33,791 nt of DNA from Putridiphycobacter sp045110285 (GTDB lineage: Bacteria > Bacteroidota > Bacteroidia > Flavobacteriales_D > Crocinitomicaceae), in assembly GCA_045110285.1 (NCBI GenBank), contig JBGCGA010000073.1, positions 1 to 33,791 on the forward strand, in the 5' to 3' direction. Below the pieces are notes generated by a model, which had not been told where the DNA came from, made no database searches, and saw nothing but the letters and a program-made list of their open reading frames with translations. Positions within the stretch are counted from its first letter, which is position 1, and every line of letters starts with the position of its first letter. A program made the translations under genes and the position numbers. Below are positions 15,634 through 23,132 of the stretch, piece by piece.

Positions 15634-16749
15634 ATGAGTAATTTCGTTGTTTCAGCCCGCAAGTACCGCCCACAGACATTCAATACTGTTGTGGGGCAAA
15701 ACTCGATTACCACTACTTTAAAAAACGCCATTACTAAGCAGCATTTAGCTCAGGCTTTTTTGTTTTGTGGATCGCGTGGAGTTGGTAAAACAACCACCGC
15801 TAGAATATTGGCTAAAACCATCAATTGTTTTAATTTAGACGATAAAGCAGAGCCCTGTAATAATTGTGAATCCTGCACTTCGTTTAATGAAGGCCACTCA
15901 TTTAATATACTAGAGCTTGATGCCGCTTCAAACAACTCAGTTGAAGACATCCGAAATTTAATTGATCAGGTTAGAATTGCGCCACAAGTTGGAAAATATA
16001 AAATCTTTATCATTGATGAAGTGCACATGCTATCCTCCGCGGCATTCAATGCTTTTCTTAAAACTTTAGAAGAACCACCTGAACATGCTATATTTATTTT
16101 AGCAACCACTGAAAAACATAAAATATTACCTACTATTTTGTCTAGGTGTCAAATATTCGATTTTCATAGAATTAATGTAGACGATATTGTTGCTCATTTG
16201 CAAGATATTAGCACCAAAGAAAAAGTAAAGGCTGATGAAAAAGCACTACACATTATTGGGCAGAAGGCTGATGGTGCACTAAGAGATGCGCTCTCAATTT
16301 TCGACCAAATTGTTTCTTTTACCAGTGGAAATATTACTTACGATTCAGTTATTGAAAACTTAAATGTATTAGATTATGATTATTATTTTAAAATAGTTGA
16401 CTTTGCAATAGGTTCTCAAATCAACGAGAATTTATTAATTTATAACGATATACTTGAAAAAGGATTTGATGGGTCGCAGTTTATTGTTGGACTGGCTGAG
16501 CACCTTCGAAATTTATTGGTATGTAAGAATGAGCAATCGCTGAAGTTATTAGAGGTACCAGTCGATATTAAAGAGGCTTACAAAACACAATCAAAGAACT
16601 GCCCTACCCAATTTATATTAATTGGTTTAGATTTATTGAAAGATACTGAATTCAACTTAAAAGGTGCAAAAAATAAGCGACTCCACGTTGAAGTAGCCCT
16701 CATGAAATTGTCGTCAATTCAAGACAATTTAGAAAAAAAAAAAATCTAG
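15634..16749 (+). CDS. dnaX: DNA polymerase III clamp-loader subunit DnaX, zero-frame (gamma-like) product
   Basis: DnaX is the ATPase that drives loading of the sliding clamp. From the ATG at 15634 the zero-frame protein has 371 residues. Domain I shows Walker A GSRGVGKT (46-53), the zinc module Cys65, Cys75, Cys78 and Cys81, Walker B with Asp128-Glu129, and the SRC motif (170-172). Domain III, the oligomerisation collar, ends near residue 360 with Val-Glu-Val-Ala-Leu-Met-Lys-Leu-Ser. The frame then enters a run of twelve A and stops at TAG (16747-16749), so this product resembles a gamma subunit without tau domains. Many bacterial DnaX proteins are well over 500 residues; the missing part lies in the -1 frame to 17366. 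Either slippage makes tau, or the A run has a sequencing error. Confidence 0.93.
   Translation: MSNFVVSARKYRPQTFNTVVGQNSITTTLKNAITKQHLAQAFLFCGSRGVGKTTTARILAKTINCFNLDDKAEPCNNCESCTSFNEGHSFNILELDAASNNSVEDIRNLIDQVRIAPQVGKYKIFIIDEVHMLSSAAFNAFLKTLEEPPEHAIFILATTEKHKILPTILSRCQIFDFHRINVDDIVAHLQDISTKEKVKADEKALHIIGQKADGALRDALSIFDQIVSFTSGNITYDSVIENLNVLDYDYYFKIVDFAIGSQINENLLIYNDILEKGFDGSQFIVGLAEHLRNLLVCKNEQSLKLLEVPVDIKEAYKTQSKNCPTQFILIGLDLLKDTEFNLKGAKNKRLHVEVALMKLSSIQDNLEKKKI
16705..16730 (+). other. RNA hairpin just before the dnaX slippery run
   Basis: A perfect 8-bp stem, AAATTGTC (16705-16712) with GACAATTT (16723-16730), around a ten-base loop. It ends two bases before the twelve-A run. A nascent-RNA hairpin at such a place can stimulate polymerase slippage. 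It is AT-rich, so chance is possible. Confidence 0.45.
16733..16744 (+). other. Slippery A12 run in dnaX (recoding or slippage site)
   Basis: Twelve consecutive A residues read in zero frame as ..A AAA AAA AAA A.., so an A-AAA-AAA slippery heptamer is present. Slipping back one base, or one extra A in the mRNA, joins the 5' frame to the open frame ending at 17366. Confidence 0.75.
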
Positions 16750-17366
16750 TTGACTTCAGAGAAATTGAAATCATTGGTTTTACTGCTCAAACAGAAATAA
16801 AACAAGCAGTAGAAAAACCATCACAGACTCCTAAAGTTGAAAAAACTACAACAGTAGGCAATCAAATTCCTAGACCAAAAAAATTAGTAAAACCTACTGG
16901 GAAATTGATGTCTTCAAACATTGGAATAAAGAGTATTCTTAATCCAAAAGAAAAGAAAGAGGAAACCCATGAATCACAAATCAATACGATTTCGGAAAAT
17001 CAACAAGTTGATGCTGAAGCATTAGATCATGCATGGAAATCGTATTGTTTAAAATTACAAAGAGAGAAAAAAAGTAGTTTATTCTCAACGCTAAATAGCG
17101 CCAATCATAGATTGGACTCCGATCTAGTAATCACAATTGACATTAACAATAGCAATCAAGAAGAACAAATTAATTTAATTAAACCTGATTTATTAGGTTT
17201 TTTACGTAAAAAACTAAATAACAGCAATATAAAGCTAGAATACAGTTGGCTAGATGCTCCTAAGGCTAGTTTTACAGATAGTAAGTCAGTTTTTAAAGAG
17301 TTAAGTAATGAAAATCAAAGCCTTGAAAAATTCCGAAAACTATTTGGATTAGATATAGATTTTTAA
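16734..17366 (+). CDS. dnaX: DnaX tau-specific C-terminal region (-1 frame)
   Basis: This frame is open without a stop from the A run to 17366 and encodes about 210 residues. It starts with a Lys, Pro, Thr and Gln-rich linker (about 80 residues), typical of the flexible region after domain III, and ends with a folded domain containing His-Ala-Trp-Lys-Ser-Tyr and a terminal Arg-Lys-Leu-Phe-Gly-Leu-Asp-Ile-Asp-Phe, like the C-termini of Bacteroidota DnaX proteins as I recall them. It has no plausible start of its own until a TTG/ATG at 16905-16908, deep in the linker. It is therefore not a separate gene but the second part of tau. A single -1 shift gives a 577-residue protein. Confidence 0.85.
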   Translation, partial: KKKNLVDFREIEIIGFTAQTEIKQAVEKPSQTPKVEKTTTVGNQIPRPKKLVKPTGKLMSSNIGIKSILNPKEKKEETHESQINTISENQQVDAEALDHAWKSYCLKLQREKKSSLFSTLNSANHRLDSDLVITIDINNSNQEEQINLIKPDLLGFLRKKLNNSNIKLEYSWLDAPKASFTDSKSVFKELSNENQSLEKFRKLFGLDIDF

Positions 17367-17435
17367 GATGGTCAACTTCACCCACTATTGCATTAAATAG
17401 TAACCTAATCCTTCAAGCAGAGAACAAATTATTAA

Positions 17436-18773
17436 ATGCTATCCCTTACCAACAAATCTATACTTAAAGTAGCTGCTCCTATCATGATTGGCACCTTTGT
17501 GCAAAACATAGTAATGATTACAGATGCAGTTTTAGTAGAAAAATTAGGAACTGCCTCTTTTAATGCGGCCAATAATGCTGGCTTATTATATGTTGTGTTT
17601 TTTATGTTAATAAAAGGCTTTGGGGATGGCACTCAAATTCAAATTGCCAAGGAGTATGGACTAAAACAACCAGCTGCAATTAATTTCTCCTTAAATCATG
17701 CCTTTGTTGTACAATTATTTTTGGCCATCATTCTGACGGCATTTTTATATGTTTCACTGCCAATTTTCACCAATAACTTTGTTAAAGATGAATCCACTGG
17801 AAATGCCATGAAAGAATTTTTACATTACCGAATGTGGGGGCTGCTGTTTGCCAGCATTCAAATTTCAGCAATGGCATTTTTTATTGGTATTGGAAAAACT
17901 AAAATCATCATGTTATCATCTGTTTTATTGGCTGTTTTAAATATTTTTTTAGATGTGGGCTTAATATATGGATATTTTGGATTTCCAAAAATGGGTGTTG
18001 GCGGCGCTGGCCTAGCCTCGACGATATCCGAAGCCGTCACAGCTATAGTTCTTGCGCTCCTATTGATTAAAAGTAAGTTTTTAAAGGGGTTCGAATACAG
18101 TTGGCCTAAGCAATTTTCTAAACGCAAATTCCAAAAACTATTAAAACTAAGTTACCCATTAATGCTGAGCGGTTTTCTGTCAATTGCAACTTGGTACGTG
18201 TTCTTTTCCCTCATAGAGCAACGAAATGCATTTGATCTTGAAGTCTCGCATGTAGTCAGGAACTTATTCTTTATTGCCTTCATCCCCATATTTGGCTTTG
18301 CTGCTACCGCTCGGACCTATGTTTCTTACTATTATGCTAAAGGTGATAACCAGATGACCATTCTTGTAATTAAAAAAATTATAATCCTGAGCATAGCTGG
18401 TTTTCTGTTATTCTTTCATGGTGCTTTATTTTATCCAAAATTCCTACTAGGACTCATATCAAGCTCGCCAGAAGTCATTGATGAGGGAGTTAACTTACTT
18501 AAAATGGTATTCGGATCTATGTTACTGTTTTCTATAGTGTCAGTACTTTACCAAACTGTTGCAGCAATTGGTAAAACATTGCAATCGCTATATATTGAAT
18601 TGGCTTCAATTTTTATTTATCTTATTTTTGCCTATCTATTAATAATAAAGTGGAATGTGAGCATACTCGCAGTTTGGAGTGTAGAATTTCTATATTTTGG
18701 AATCACAGGTGCTTTATCTTTTATATATCTCAAATACTACCAAAAAAAAATCAAACACTCATATGAGAGCTAA
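17436..18773 (+). CDS. MATE-family multidrug/metabolite exporter
   Basis: A 445-residue inner-membrane protein with about 12 hydrophobic segments arranged as two MATE repeats. The N-terminal Pro-Ile-Met-Ile-Gly-Thr...Asp-Ala-Val-Leu-Val-Glu-Lys-Leu-Gly matches the first helices of the family, and the second half contains the matching Leu-Ser-Tyr-Pro-Leu-Met-Leu-Ser. These proteins export cationic compounds or metabolites using sodium or proton gradients; the substrate is unknown. It starts 69 bases after the dnaX C-terminal frame and overlaps fmt by 11 bases, which suggests translational coupling. No -7 element is apparent. Confidence 0.9.
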   Translation: MLSLTNKSILKVAAPIMIGTFVQNIVMITDAVLVEKLGTASFNAANNAGLLYVVFFMLIKGFGDGTQIQIAKEYGLKQPAAINFSLNHAFVVQLFLAIILTAFLYVSLPIFTNNFVKDESTGNAMKEFLHYRMWGLLFASIQISAMAFFIGIGKTKIIMLSSVLLAVLNIFLDVGLIYGYFGFPKMGVGGAGLASTISEAVTAIVLALLLIKSKFLKGFEYSWPKQFSKRKFQKLLKLSYPLMLSGFLSIATWYVFFSLIEQRNAFDLEVSHVVRNLFFIAFIPIFGFAATARTYVSYYYAKGDNQMTILVIKKIIILSIAGFLLFFHGALFYPKFLLGLISSSPEVIDEGVNLLKMVFGSMLLFSIVSVLYQTVAAIGKTLQSLYIELASIFIYLIFAYLLIIKWNVSILAVWSVEFLYFGITGALSFIYLKYYQKKIKHSYES

Positions 18774-19701
18774 AAAAATTATATTCATGGGAACACCTGA
18801 TTTTGCGGTGGCATCTTTAGAAAAGTTGATTGAATACAATATAGAAGTCGCTGCAGTTGTTACAGCACCTGACAGACCTGCTGGTCGAGGACAAAAACTG
18901 CAACAGTCAGCTGTGAAAAAATACGCGGTTTCAAAAGGTATCATTGTGCTTCAGCCAGAGAAATTGAAAGCAGATGATTTTATTAAAAATCTAAAAAGTA
19001 TTAACGCTGATCTATTTGTAGTTGTAGCCTTTAGAATGTTACCTGATGTTGTATGGCAAATGCCGCCGCTTGGTACAATTAATTTACATGGTTCTTTATT
19101 ACCTAAGTATAGAGGTGCTGCACCGATAAATTGGGCCGTAATAAATGGAGACACTGAAACTGGCGTCACAACTTTTTTTATTGAAAAGCAAATTGATACA
19201 GGGCAAATCATAGATTCGGCAAGTATAAAAATTAAGACAGTGGATACAGCCGGCAGTATTCATGACAAACTGATGGTGATAGGCGCTAAATTATTGGCTG
19301 AAACCGTCGGTAAAATATTTAATGGAACGACTAGGCCTAAGCCCCAACCTGATGAATTGGCCACACATGCTCCAAAAATATTTAAACCTGATTGCAAAAT
19401 TGATTGGACGGGAGAAACAATTTCAATTTTCAATAAAATTAGAGGACTGTCGCCATACCCTACCGCGTATACTACTATAAAGAGTAATGATATTGCAAAA
19501 ACAATTAAATTATTTAAAGTAGACTATACACTAGATACACAAAATTGCACAGGAAAACTGAAAGTAAATGATGACCTATTATATATAGGTACAAACAATG
19601 GATGGATCATTATTCATGAATTGCAGCTCGAGGGTAAAAAAAGAATGAATTGTCAAGATTTTTTAAAAGGGTTTGATATTTTAGAATGGCATCCTGAATA
19701 G
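18763..19701 (+). CDS. fmt: Methionyl-tRNA formyltransferase
   Basis: A 312-residue enzyme that formylates initiator Met-tRNA using 10-formyltetrahydrofolate. The start at 18763 (Met-Arg-Ala-Lys-Lys-Ile-Ile-Phe-Met-Gly-Thr-Pro) fits the family. A longer in-frame TTG start would lie deep inside the MATE gene and is rejected. Catalytic residues are visible: Asn107, His109 in His-Gly-Ser-Leu-Leu-Pro (109-114), and Asp145. The C-terminal OB-like domain follows about residue 205 and contains Ile-Arg-Gly-Leu-Ser-Pro-Tyr-Pro. The usual neighbour def is absent; instead the gene overlaps the MATE exporter gene. folD, in this window, belongs to the one-carbon pathway that supplies its cofactor. Confidence 0.97.
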   Translation: MRAKKIIFMGTPDFAVASLEKLIEYNIEVAAVVTAPDRPAGRGQKLQQSAVKKYAVSKGIIVLQPEKLKADDFIKNLKSINADLFVVVAFRMLPDVVWQMPPLGTINLHGSLLPKYRGAAPINWAVINGDTETGVTTFFIEKQIDTGQIIDSASIKIKTVDTAGSIHDKLMVIGAKLLAETVGKIFNGTTRPKPQPDELATHAPKIFKPDCKIDWTGETISIFNKIRGLSPYPTAYTTIKSNDIAKTIKLFKVDYTLDTQNCTGKLKVNDDLLYIGTNNGWIIIHELQLEGKKRMNCQDFLKGFDILEWHPE

Positions 19702-19747
19702 CGCATTAATAAAGAAACACAGGTGAAATAGGCGTTTTTAGGGGTGG

Positions 19748-19777
19748 TTATTAACAATCAATGTCTTTTATTAACAA
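19748..19777 (+). repeat. Direct repeat TTATTAACAA (two copies) upstream of HU
   Basis: Identical ten-base copies at 19748-19757 and 19768-19777, start to start 20 bases (about two helical turns). They lie 27-56 bases before the HU -33 element. A protein-binding site is possible but unproven. Confidence 0.35.
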
Positions 19778-19803
19778 AAAATGAGAAAAAAACGCTGAAA
19801 CCA

Positions 19804-19834
19804 TTGATAGATAAGGATTTTTAATCTATATTCG
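19804..19834 (+). promoter_or_regulatory. HU promoter (TTG - 20 - TATATTCG)
   Basis: TTG at 19804-19806, a 20-base spacer, then TATATTCG at 19827-19834, which matches TAnnTTTG at seven of eight positions. A long A-rich leader precedes the ATG in place of a ribosome binding site. Confidence 0.65.
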
Positions 19835-19873
19835 TCTCAAGTAAATTATTAACCAAATAAAAAAAACAAAAAA

Positions 19874-20146
19874 ATGAACAAATCAGAATTAGTAGATGCA
19901 ATCGCTGACAACTCAGGATTATCAAAAGCAGACTCAAAAAGAGCTTTAGAAGGATTTATCTCAGCAACAGAAGGTGCACTTAAAAAAGGTGACAAAATCT
20001 CTTTAGTAGGTTTTGGTTCTTTCTCAGTATCTAACAGAGCTGCAAGAACTGGAAGAAACCCACAAACAGGGAAAGAAATCCAAATCGCTGCTAAAAACGT
20101 TGTTAAGTTTAAAGCAGGTGCTGACTTATCAGGAAAAGTAAACTAA
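19874..20146 (+). CDS. hup: DNA-binding protein HU
   Basis: A 90-residue HU/IHF-family nucleoid protein. Visible landmarks are the start Met-Asn-Lys-Ser-Glu-Leu, the GFGSF turn (46-50), and the beta-arm Arg-Asn-Pro-Gln-Thr-Gly (61-66) with the DNA-intercalating proline Pro63. The C-terminal Val-Lys-Phe-Lys-Ala-Gly is normal, except that the usual Pro-Ala before it is Ala-Ala. As a homodimer it bends DNA and organises the nucleoid. It stands alone between its own promoter and a strong terminator, as expected for an abundant protein. Tandem repeats upstream may regulate it. Lineage-specific HU paralogues cannot be told apart here. Confidence 0.95.
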   Translation: MNKSELVDAIADNSGLSKADSKRALEGFISATEGALKKGDKISLVGFGSFSVSNRAARTGRNPQTGKEIQIAAKNVVKFKAGADLSGKVN

Positions 20147-20165
20147 TTATAAATTAGATTATATG

Positions 20166-20198
20166 AAAACCCATCAGTCTCGGACTGATGGGTTTTTT
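20166..20198 (+). terminator. Intrinsic terminator of HU
   Basis: A perfect 14-bp stem (20166-20179 with 20183-20196), a tight TCG loop, and six T at 20193-20198. Its core CCATCAGTC is nearly the same as in the terminator at 8534. Confidence 0.93.
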
Positions 20199-20224
20199 AT
20201 TGCCTCAAACTTTAAAAAAATACC

Positions 20225-20232
20225 CACTTTTG
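20225..20232 (+). promoter_or_regulatory. Possible -7 element (CACTTTTG) of the RluA-type gene
   Basis: It matches TAnnTTTG at seven of eight positions and ends four bases before the ATG at 20237, in the short gap after the HU terminator. If used, the mRNA would be leaderless or nearly so. Confidence 0.4.
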
Positions 20233-20236
20233 TACT

Positions 20237-20932
20237 ATGGCTTCAGCATACAAACCAGAAATATTATTTGAAGACAATCATTTGTTGATTGTCAATAAAA
20301 AAAGTGGCGACATTGTGCAAGGTGATAAAACTGGAGACCGCCCATTAAACGAATTATTGAAAGACTACATTAAAGTAAAATACAAAAAACCGGGGAATGT
20401 TTATCTTGGAACAATCCATAGATTAGACCGACCAACTTCTGGACTTGTTATTTTTGCCAAAACAAGTAAGGCTTTGACGCGAATGAATAAGTTATTTCAA
20501 ACAAAAACCATTCAAAAAACATACTGGGCAGCAACTGAAAAAGCACCCAATAAACAAGCAGGTGAATTGATTGATTTTTTAAAGAAAAATGAAAAGCAAA
20601 ATAAAAGTTATCCTCACCAAAAAGAGATAAATGGCAGTAAAAGAGCTGTACTATCCTATCAATACATATCCCATGGCGACAGGTATCACTACCTAGAAGT
20701 AAAACCTTTAACTGGCAGACATCATCAAATCAGAGTGCAATTATCAAATATAAATTGCATTATTAAAGGAGATTTGAAATATGGTGCCAAACGACCAAAT
20801 AAAGATGGATCGATTCATTTGCATGCGAGAGCAATTGAATTCGAACACCCGGTAACCAAAGAAAATTTAAAAATTATTGCACCGGTACCCCAGGAAGTTG
20901 TTTGGCAAGACTTTCAGAGCAAAGCGAAATAA
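20237..20932 (+). CDS. RluA-family pseudouridine synthase
   Basis: A 231-residue enzyme with the RluA catalytic motif HRLDRPTSG (61-69, catalytic Asp64) and the later Leu-Thr-Gly-Arg-x-His-Gln-Ile-Arg motif. It lacks an N-terminal S4 RNA-binding domain, so it is a short member of the family. Such enzymes isomerise uridine in 23S rRNA or tRNA; which site is modified cannot be read from the sequence. It lies directly after the HU terminator and converges with a glycosyltransferase gene, only five bases apart. Confidence 0.93.
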   Translation: MASAYKPEILFEDNHLLIVNKKSGDIVQGDKTGDRPLNELLKDYIKVKYKKPGNVYLGTIHRLDRPTSGLVIFAKTSKALTRMNKLFQTKTIQKTYWAATEKAPNKQAGELIDFLKKNEKQNKSYPHQKEINGSKRAVLSYQYISHGDRYHYLEVKPLTGRHHQIRVQLSNINCIIKGDLKYGAKRPNKDGSIHLHARAIEFEHPVTKENLKIIAPVPQEVVWQDFQSKAK

Positions 20933-20937
20933 GAGGT

Positions 20938-21636
20938 TTATTGGATATGCTTTTTATAAAATTTAGCCCACTTCTCATTATTTCCCCACCATTTAAACCC
21001 AAGTAAAGTTATCAAATTAACCATATTTATCTTGAAGCCACTATTTTTCTCGTATTTTCGAGCAGATACAGTGGCAGGACTTTTTACAATTTGATATTTC
21101 ATTTTGTGTTTTTTAAGACGCCAAAACAAGTCATAGTCCTCCATCACTGACAAATTAGTGTCAAATCCACCTACTTGTTCAAAAATTCCTTTTGATAAAA
21201 ACAATCCCTGATCGCCGCCGCCTGTATAAAATGCTTTCCATTGAGTCATCCAAGCATTAAATCTAAAATTCCACTCTTTTCGATCGAAGTGATAGCTGAA
21301 CATTCCAAAATCTTTTTCCAATAAACAACTATATAGTCTACTAATATAGTCTGATGGTGGAAATGTGTCGGCATGTAAAAAGTACAATACATCTCCTTTA
21401 CTAGCCTCTGCTCCTATTTGCAATTGAGCAGCCCTGCAGGTTTCAGACGAGCTAATCAGTTTTACTTTTTCATTTAACTTCAATTCATCTAAATTATCAG
21501 TCGACTTTTTTGCATCTACAACAATTATTTCCAGCAACCTATAAGATTCATGATTGAGTAAAAAGTCGATTAGAACAGTTATTTTTTCCCTTTCGTTAAA
21601 TACAGGAATAATAATACTCAGTTGATTTTTTGCCAT
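20938..21636 (-). CDS. Family 2-type glycosyltransferase (TIGR04283-like)
   Basis: From the ATG at 21636 the protein has 232 residues. A longer frame begins at a TTG at 21693, but the fold begins only at Leu-Ser-Ile-Ile-Ile-Pro-Val-Phe-Asn-Glu, so the ATG fits better. It shows the GT-A features of the family: His-Ala-Asp (88-90) for the metal-binding D-x-D, Gly-Gly-Gly-Asp-Gln-Gly-Leu-Phe (139-146), and Met-Glu-Asp (165-167). The usual Asp-Gly-x-Ser-x-Asp after strand 2 is altered to Asp-Ala-Lys-Lys-Ser-Thr-Asp (41-47). There is no membrane segment. The acceptor is unknown; the TIGR04283 family often sits near envelope or sugar-transfer genes. It is divergent from the DUF547 gene. Confidence 0.87.
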   Translation of the reverse strand: MAKNQLSIIIPVFNEREKITVLIDFLLNHESYRLLEIIVVDAKKSTDNLDELKLNEKVKLISSSETCRAAQLQIGAEASKGDVLYFLHADTFPPSDYISRLYSCLLEKDFGMFSYHFDRKEWNFRFNAWMTQWKAFYTGGGDQGLFLSKGIFEQVGGFDTNLSVMEDYDLFWRLKKHKMKYQIVKSPATVSARKYEKNSGFKINMVNLITLLGFKWWGNNEKWAKFYKKHIQ

Positions 21637-21702
21637 TTTTAATTTGTAATGTTTACCTTCAGAATTCGACCCAAATAAAATAGGTTTAAACAAAACGCAA
21701 AT

Positions 21703-22461
21703 ATGAAAATAATTATCGGCTTCTTTTTAATAATACTTCCGTTTATTAGCTTAGGCAGCACGCAGGAAGATTTACTCAATTTATCTTACAGTTTTTTAGA
21801 GCACCTTCAAAATAAAGAAAACACTGCGGACATTGTAAAAACATACAGTAACCTAGACCTTGAAGAATTGGCAAAACTAATTGACAATGAAACCGAAAAA
21901 AAAGCATTTTGGATCAATACTTACAATGCTTTTGTTCAGCAAATATTACTTGCCAATCAGTCACTTTTTGATGATAGAGGCAAGTTTTTTGGAAATAAGC
22001 AAGTTAATATTGCAGGCATACTGATGAGTTTTGATGACATAGAGCACGGCATTATTCGCTCATCACGGTGGAAATTGTCACTTGGATATTTACGTGATCC
22101 GTTTGTTCCAAAATTCATCAGATTGCTAAGAACTAAGAAACCTGACGGAAGAGTTCATTTTGCTTTAAATTGTGGCGCGAAAAGCTGCCCTCCTATCGCT
22201 ACTTTTCATGCTGATAAAATTGAAAATGAATTAGATAAAATCAGCAAGCAATATTTGAAAAGAACTACAAAAATTGATGGATCAAATATTACGATAACGC
22301 CTTTAATGAGTTGGTTCCGGGCTGACTTTGGAGGTAAAAAAGGAATAAAAAAAGATTTTTTGCAAAAATTTGGCATTATACACCCAGACTTAAAAAAAAT
22401 TAATCTTTCATTTGGATCATACGACTGGACCTTGTCTCTCGGAAACTATACCACATTGTAA
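21703..22461 (+). CDS. Secreted DUF547-domain protein
   Basis: A 252-residue protein with a signal peptide (about 1-19) and a DUF547 domain: Phe-Trp-Ile-Asn-Thr-Tyr-Asn-Ala (69-76), Ile-Glu-His-Gly-Ile-Ile-Arg (113-119), and His-Phe-Ala-Leu-Asn-Cys-Gly-Ala-Lys-Ser-Cys-Pro (152-163). The invariant His and Cys residues suggest an enzyme-like papain/transglutaminase-type fold, but no activity is established for the family, which is common in marine Bacteroidota. It is divergent from the glycosyltransferase gene. A weak -7 candidate (TAGGTTTA at 21681) precedes it. Confidence 0.88.
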   Translation: MKIIIGFFLIILPFISLGSTQEDLLNLSYSFLEHLQNKENTADIVKTYSNLDLEELAKLIDNETEKKAFWINTYNAFVQQILLANQSLFDDRGKFFGNKQVNIAGILMSFDDIEHGIIRSSRWKLSLGYLRDPFVPKFIRLLRTKKPDGRVHFALNCGAKSCPPIATFHADKIENELDKISKQYLKRTTKIDGSNITITPLMSWFRADFGGKKGIKKDFLQKFGIIHPDLKKINLSFGSYDWTLSLGNYTTL

Positions 22462-22524
22462 ATCAGTGAAATTATGGCTTAGTTATTGATTGTTAACACA
22501 GCAAATTAATCAATAAAAGTCATT

Positions 22525-23049
22525 ATGAAAATTTTAATTACCGTATTAGCAATAGTATCAATTTCTCATCTGTCTCAAGCACAGGACTATCGAGAAATAG
22601 GAATTCGAACATTTAGTTTTAATTCTGCTACTTTTTTATTTAAAAAAGAAAAGGAATTGGGCAAATTCAGAAGGTATTCTGCCTTTCTTTCTTCTCAATC
22701 TACTTTTGGACTTTTGACCACTAGCCAAACAAGGTTTGGGGGAAGTATTGGTTTTGAAAAGAGGAAAGAGTTAACCGAAAAAGTAGACTTTATTCGAGGG
22801 TTTAATCCTGGCTTTACCTTTCGAATAGCAGCATCAAACGGTGGAGTGTATCCAGAGCTTGGGTTTTCATTAGGATACATTGTAGGCTTTCAATATCACA
22901 TCAATAAAAGCTTTGCTGTTGGCGCTGAGATGGTTCCTGCTTTCGCTTTGGGAATTCAAGCGATTGATAATGATTATTTGCTGACAAATTCTATTAATAT
23001 CAGTCAAAATGCAGGGTTATTCTTTGTTTATAAATTCAATAAAAAATAA
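22525..23049 (+). CDS. Secreted small outer-membrane barrel-like protein
   Basis: A 174-residue protein with a signal peptide (1-20, cleaved after Ala-Gln). The mature part alternates short hydrophobic beta-strands with Gly and aromatic residues and ends with Leu-Phe-Phe-Val-Tyr-Lys-Phe, which resembles the closing strand of an outer-membrane beta-barrel of eight or fewer strands. Only the pattern supports this. No family motif is seen and the function is unknown. It lies 63 bases after the DUF547 gene with no terminator visible between, so cotranscription is possible. Confidence 0.7.
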   Translation: MKILITVLAIVSISHLSQAQDYREIGIRTFSFNSATFLFKKEKELGKFRRYSAFLSSQSTFGLLTTSQTRFGGSIGFEKRKELTEKVDFIRGFNPGFTFRIAASNGGVYPELGFSLGYIVGFQYHINKSFAVGAEMVPAFALGIQAIDNDYLLTNSINISQNAGLFFVYKFNKK

Positions 23050-23108
23050 ACTGACTATTGACATCAATCTCTATAATTCATATCATAATTTGTGTCCGCA
23101 GTCAGCCT

Positions 23109-23116
23109 TACCTTTG
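23109..23116 (+). promoter_or_regulatory. -7 element (TACCTTTG) of the cytochrome c gene
   Basis: Exact TAnnTTTG match, 16 bases before the ATG at 23133. A TTG at 23090-23092 gives a 16-base spacer, slightly short for this promoter class. Confidence 0.6.
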
Positions 23117-23132
23117 ACTTAAAATCATAGAT

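Noticed and set aside
16905..17366. A separate small gene downstream of dnaX
   Set aside because: Its frame is open upstream to the A run, its sequence continues the DnaX linker, and it ends with a DnaX-type C-terminus; it is better explained as the second part of dnaX.
15634..17366. dnaX as a pseudogene
   Set aside because: Both frames are intact except for the single shift at a slippery A12 run, and dnaX is essential; decay would be expected to leave more damage.
18697..18763. fmt start at TTG 18697
   Set aside because: It would add 22 residues that lie inside the MATE gene and do not match Fmt; ATG 18763 begins with the conserved Met-Gly-Thr-Pro region.
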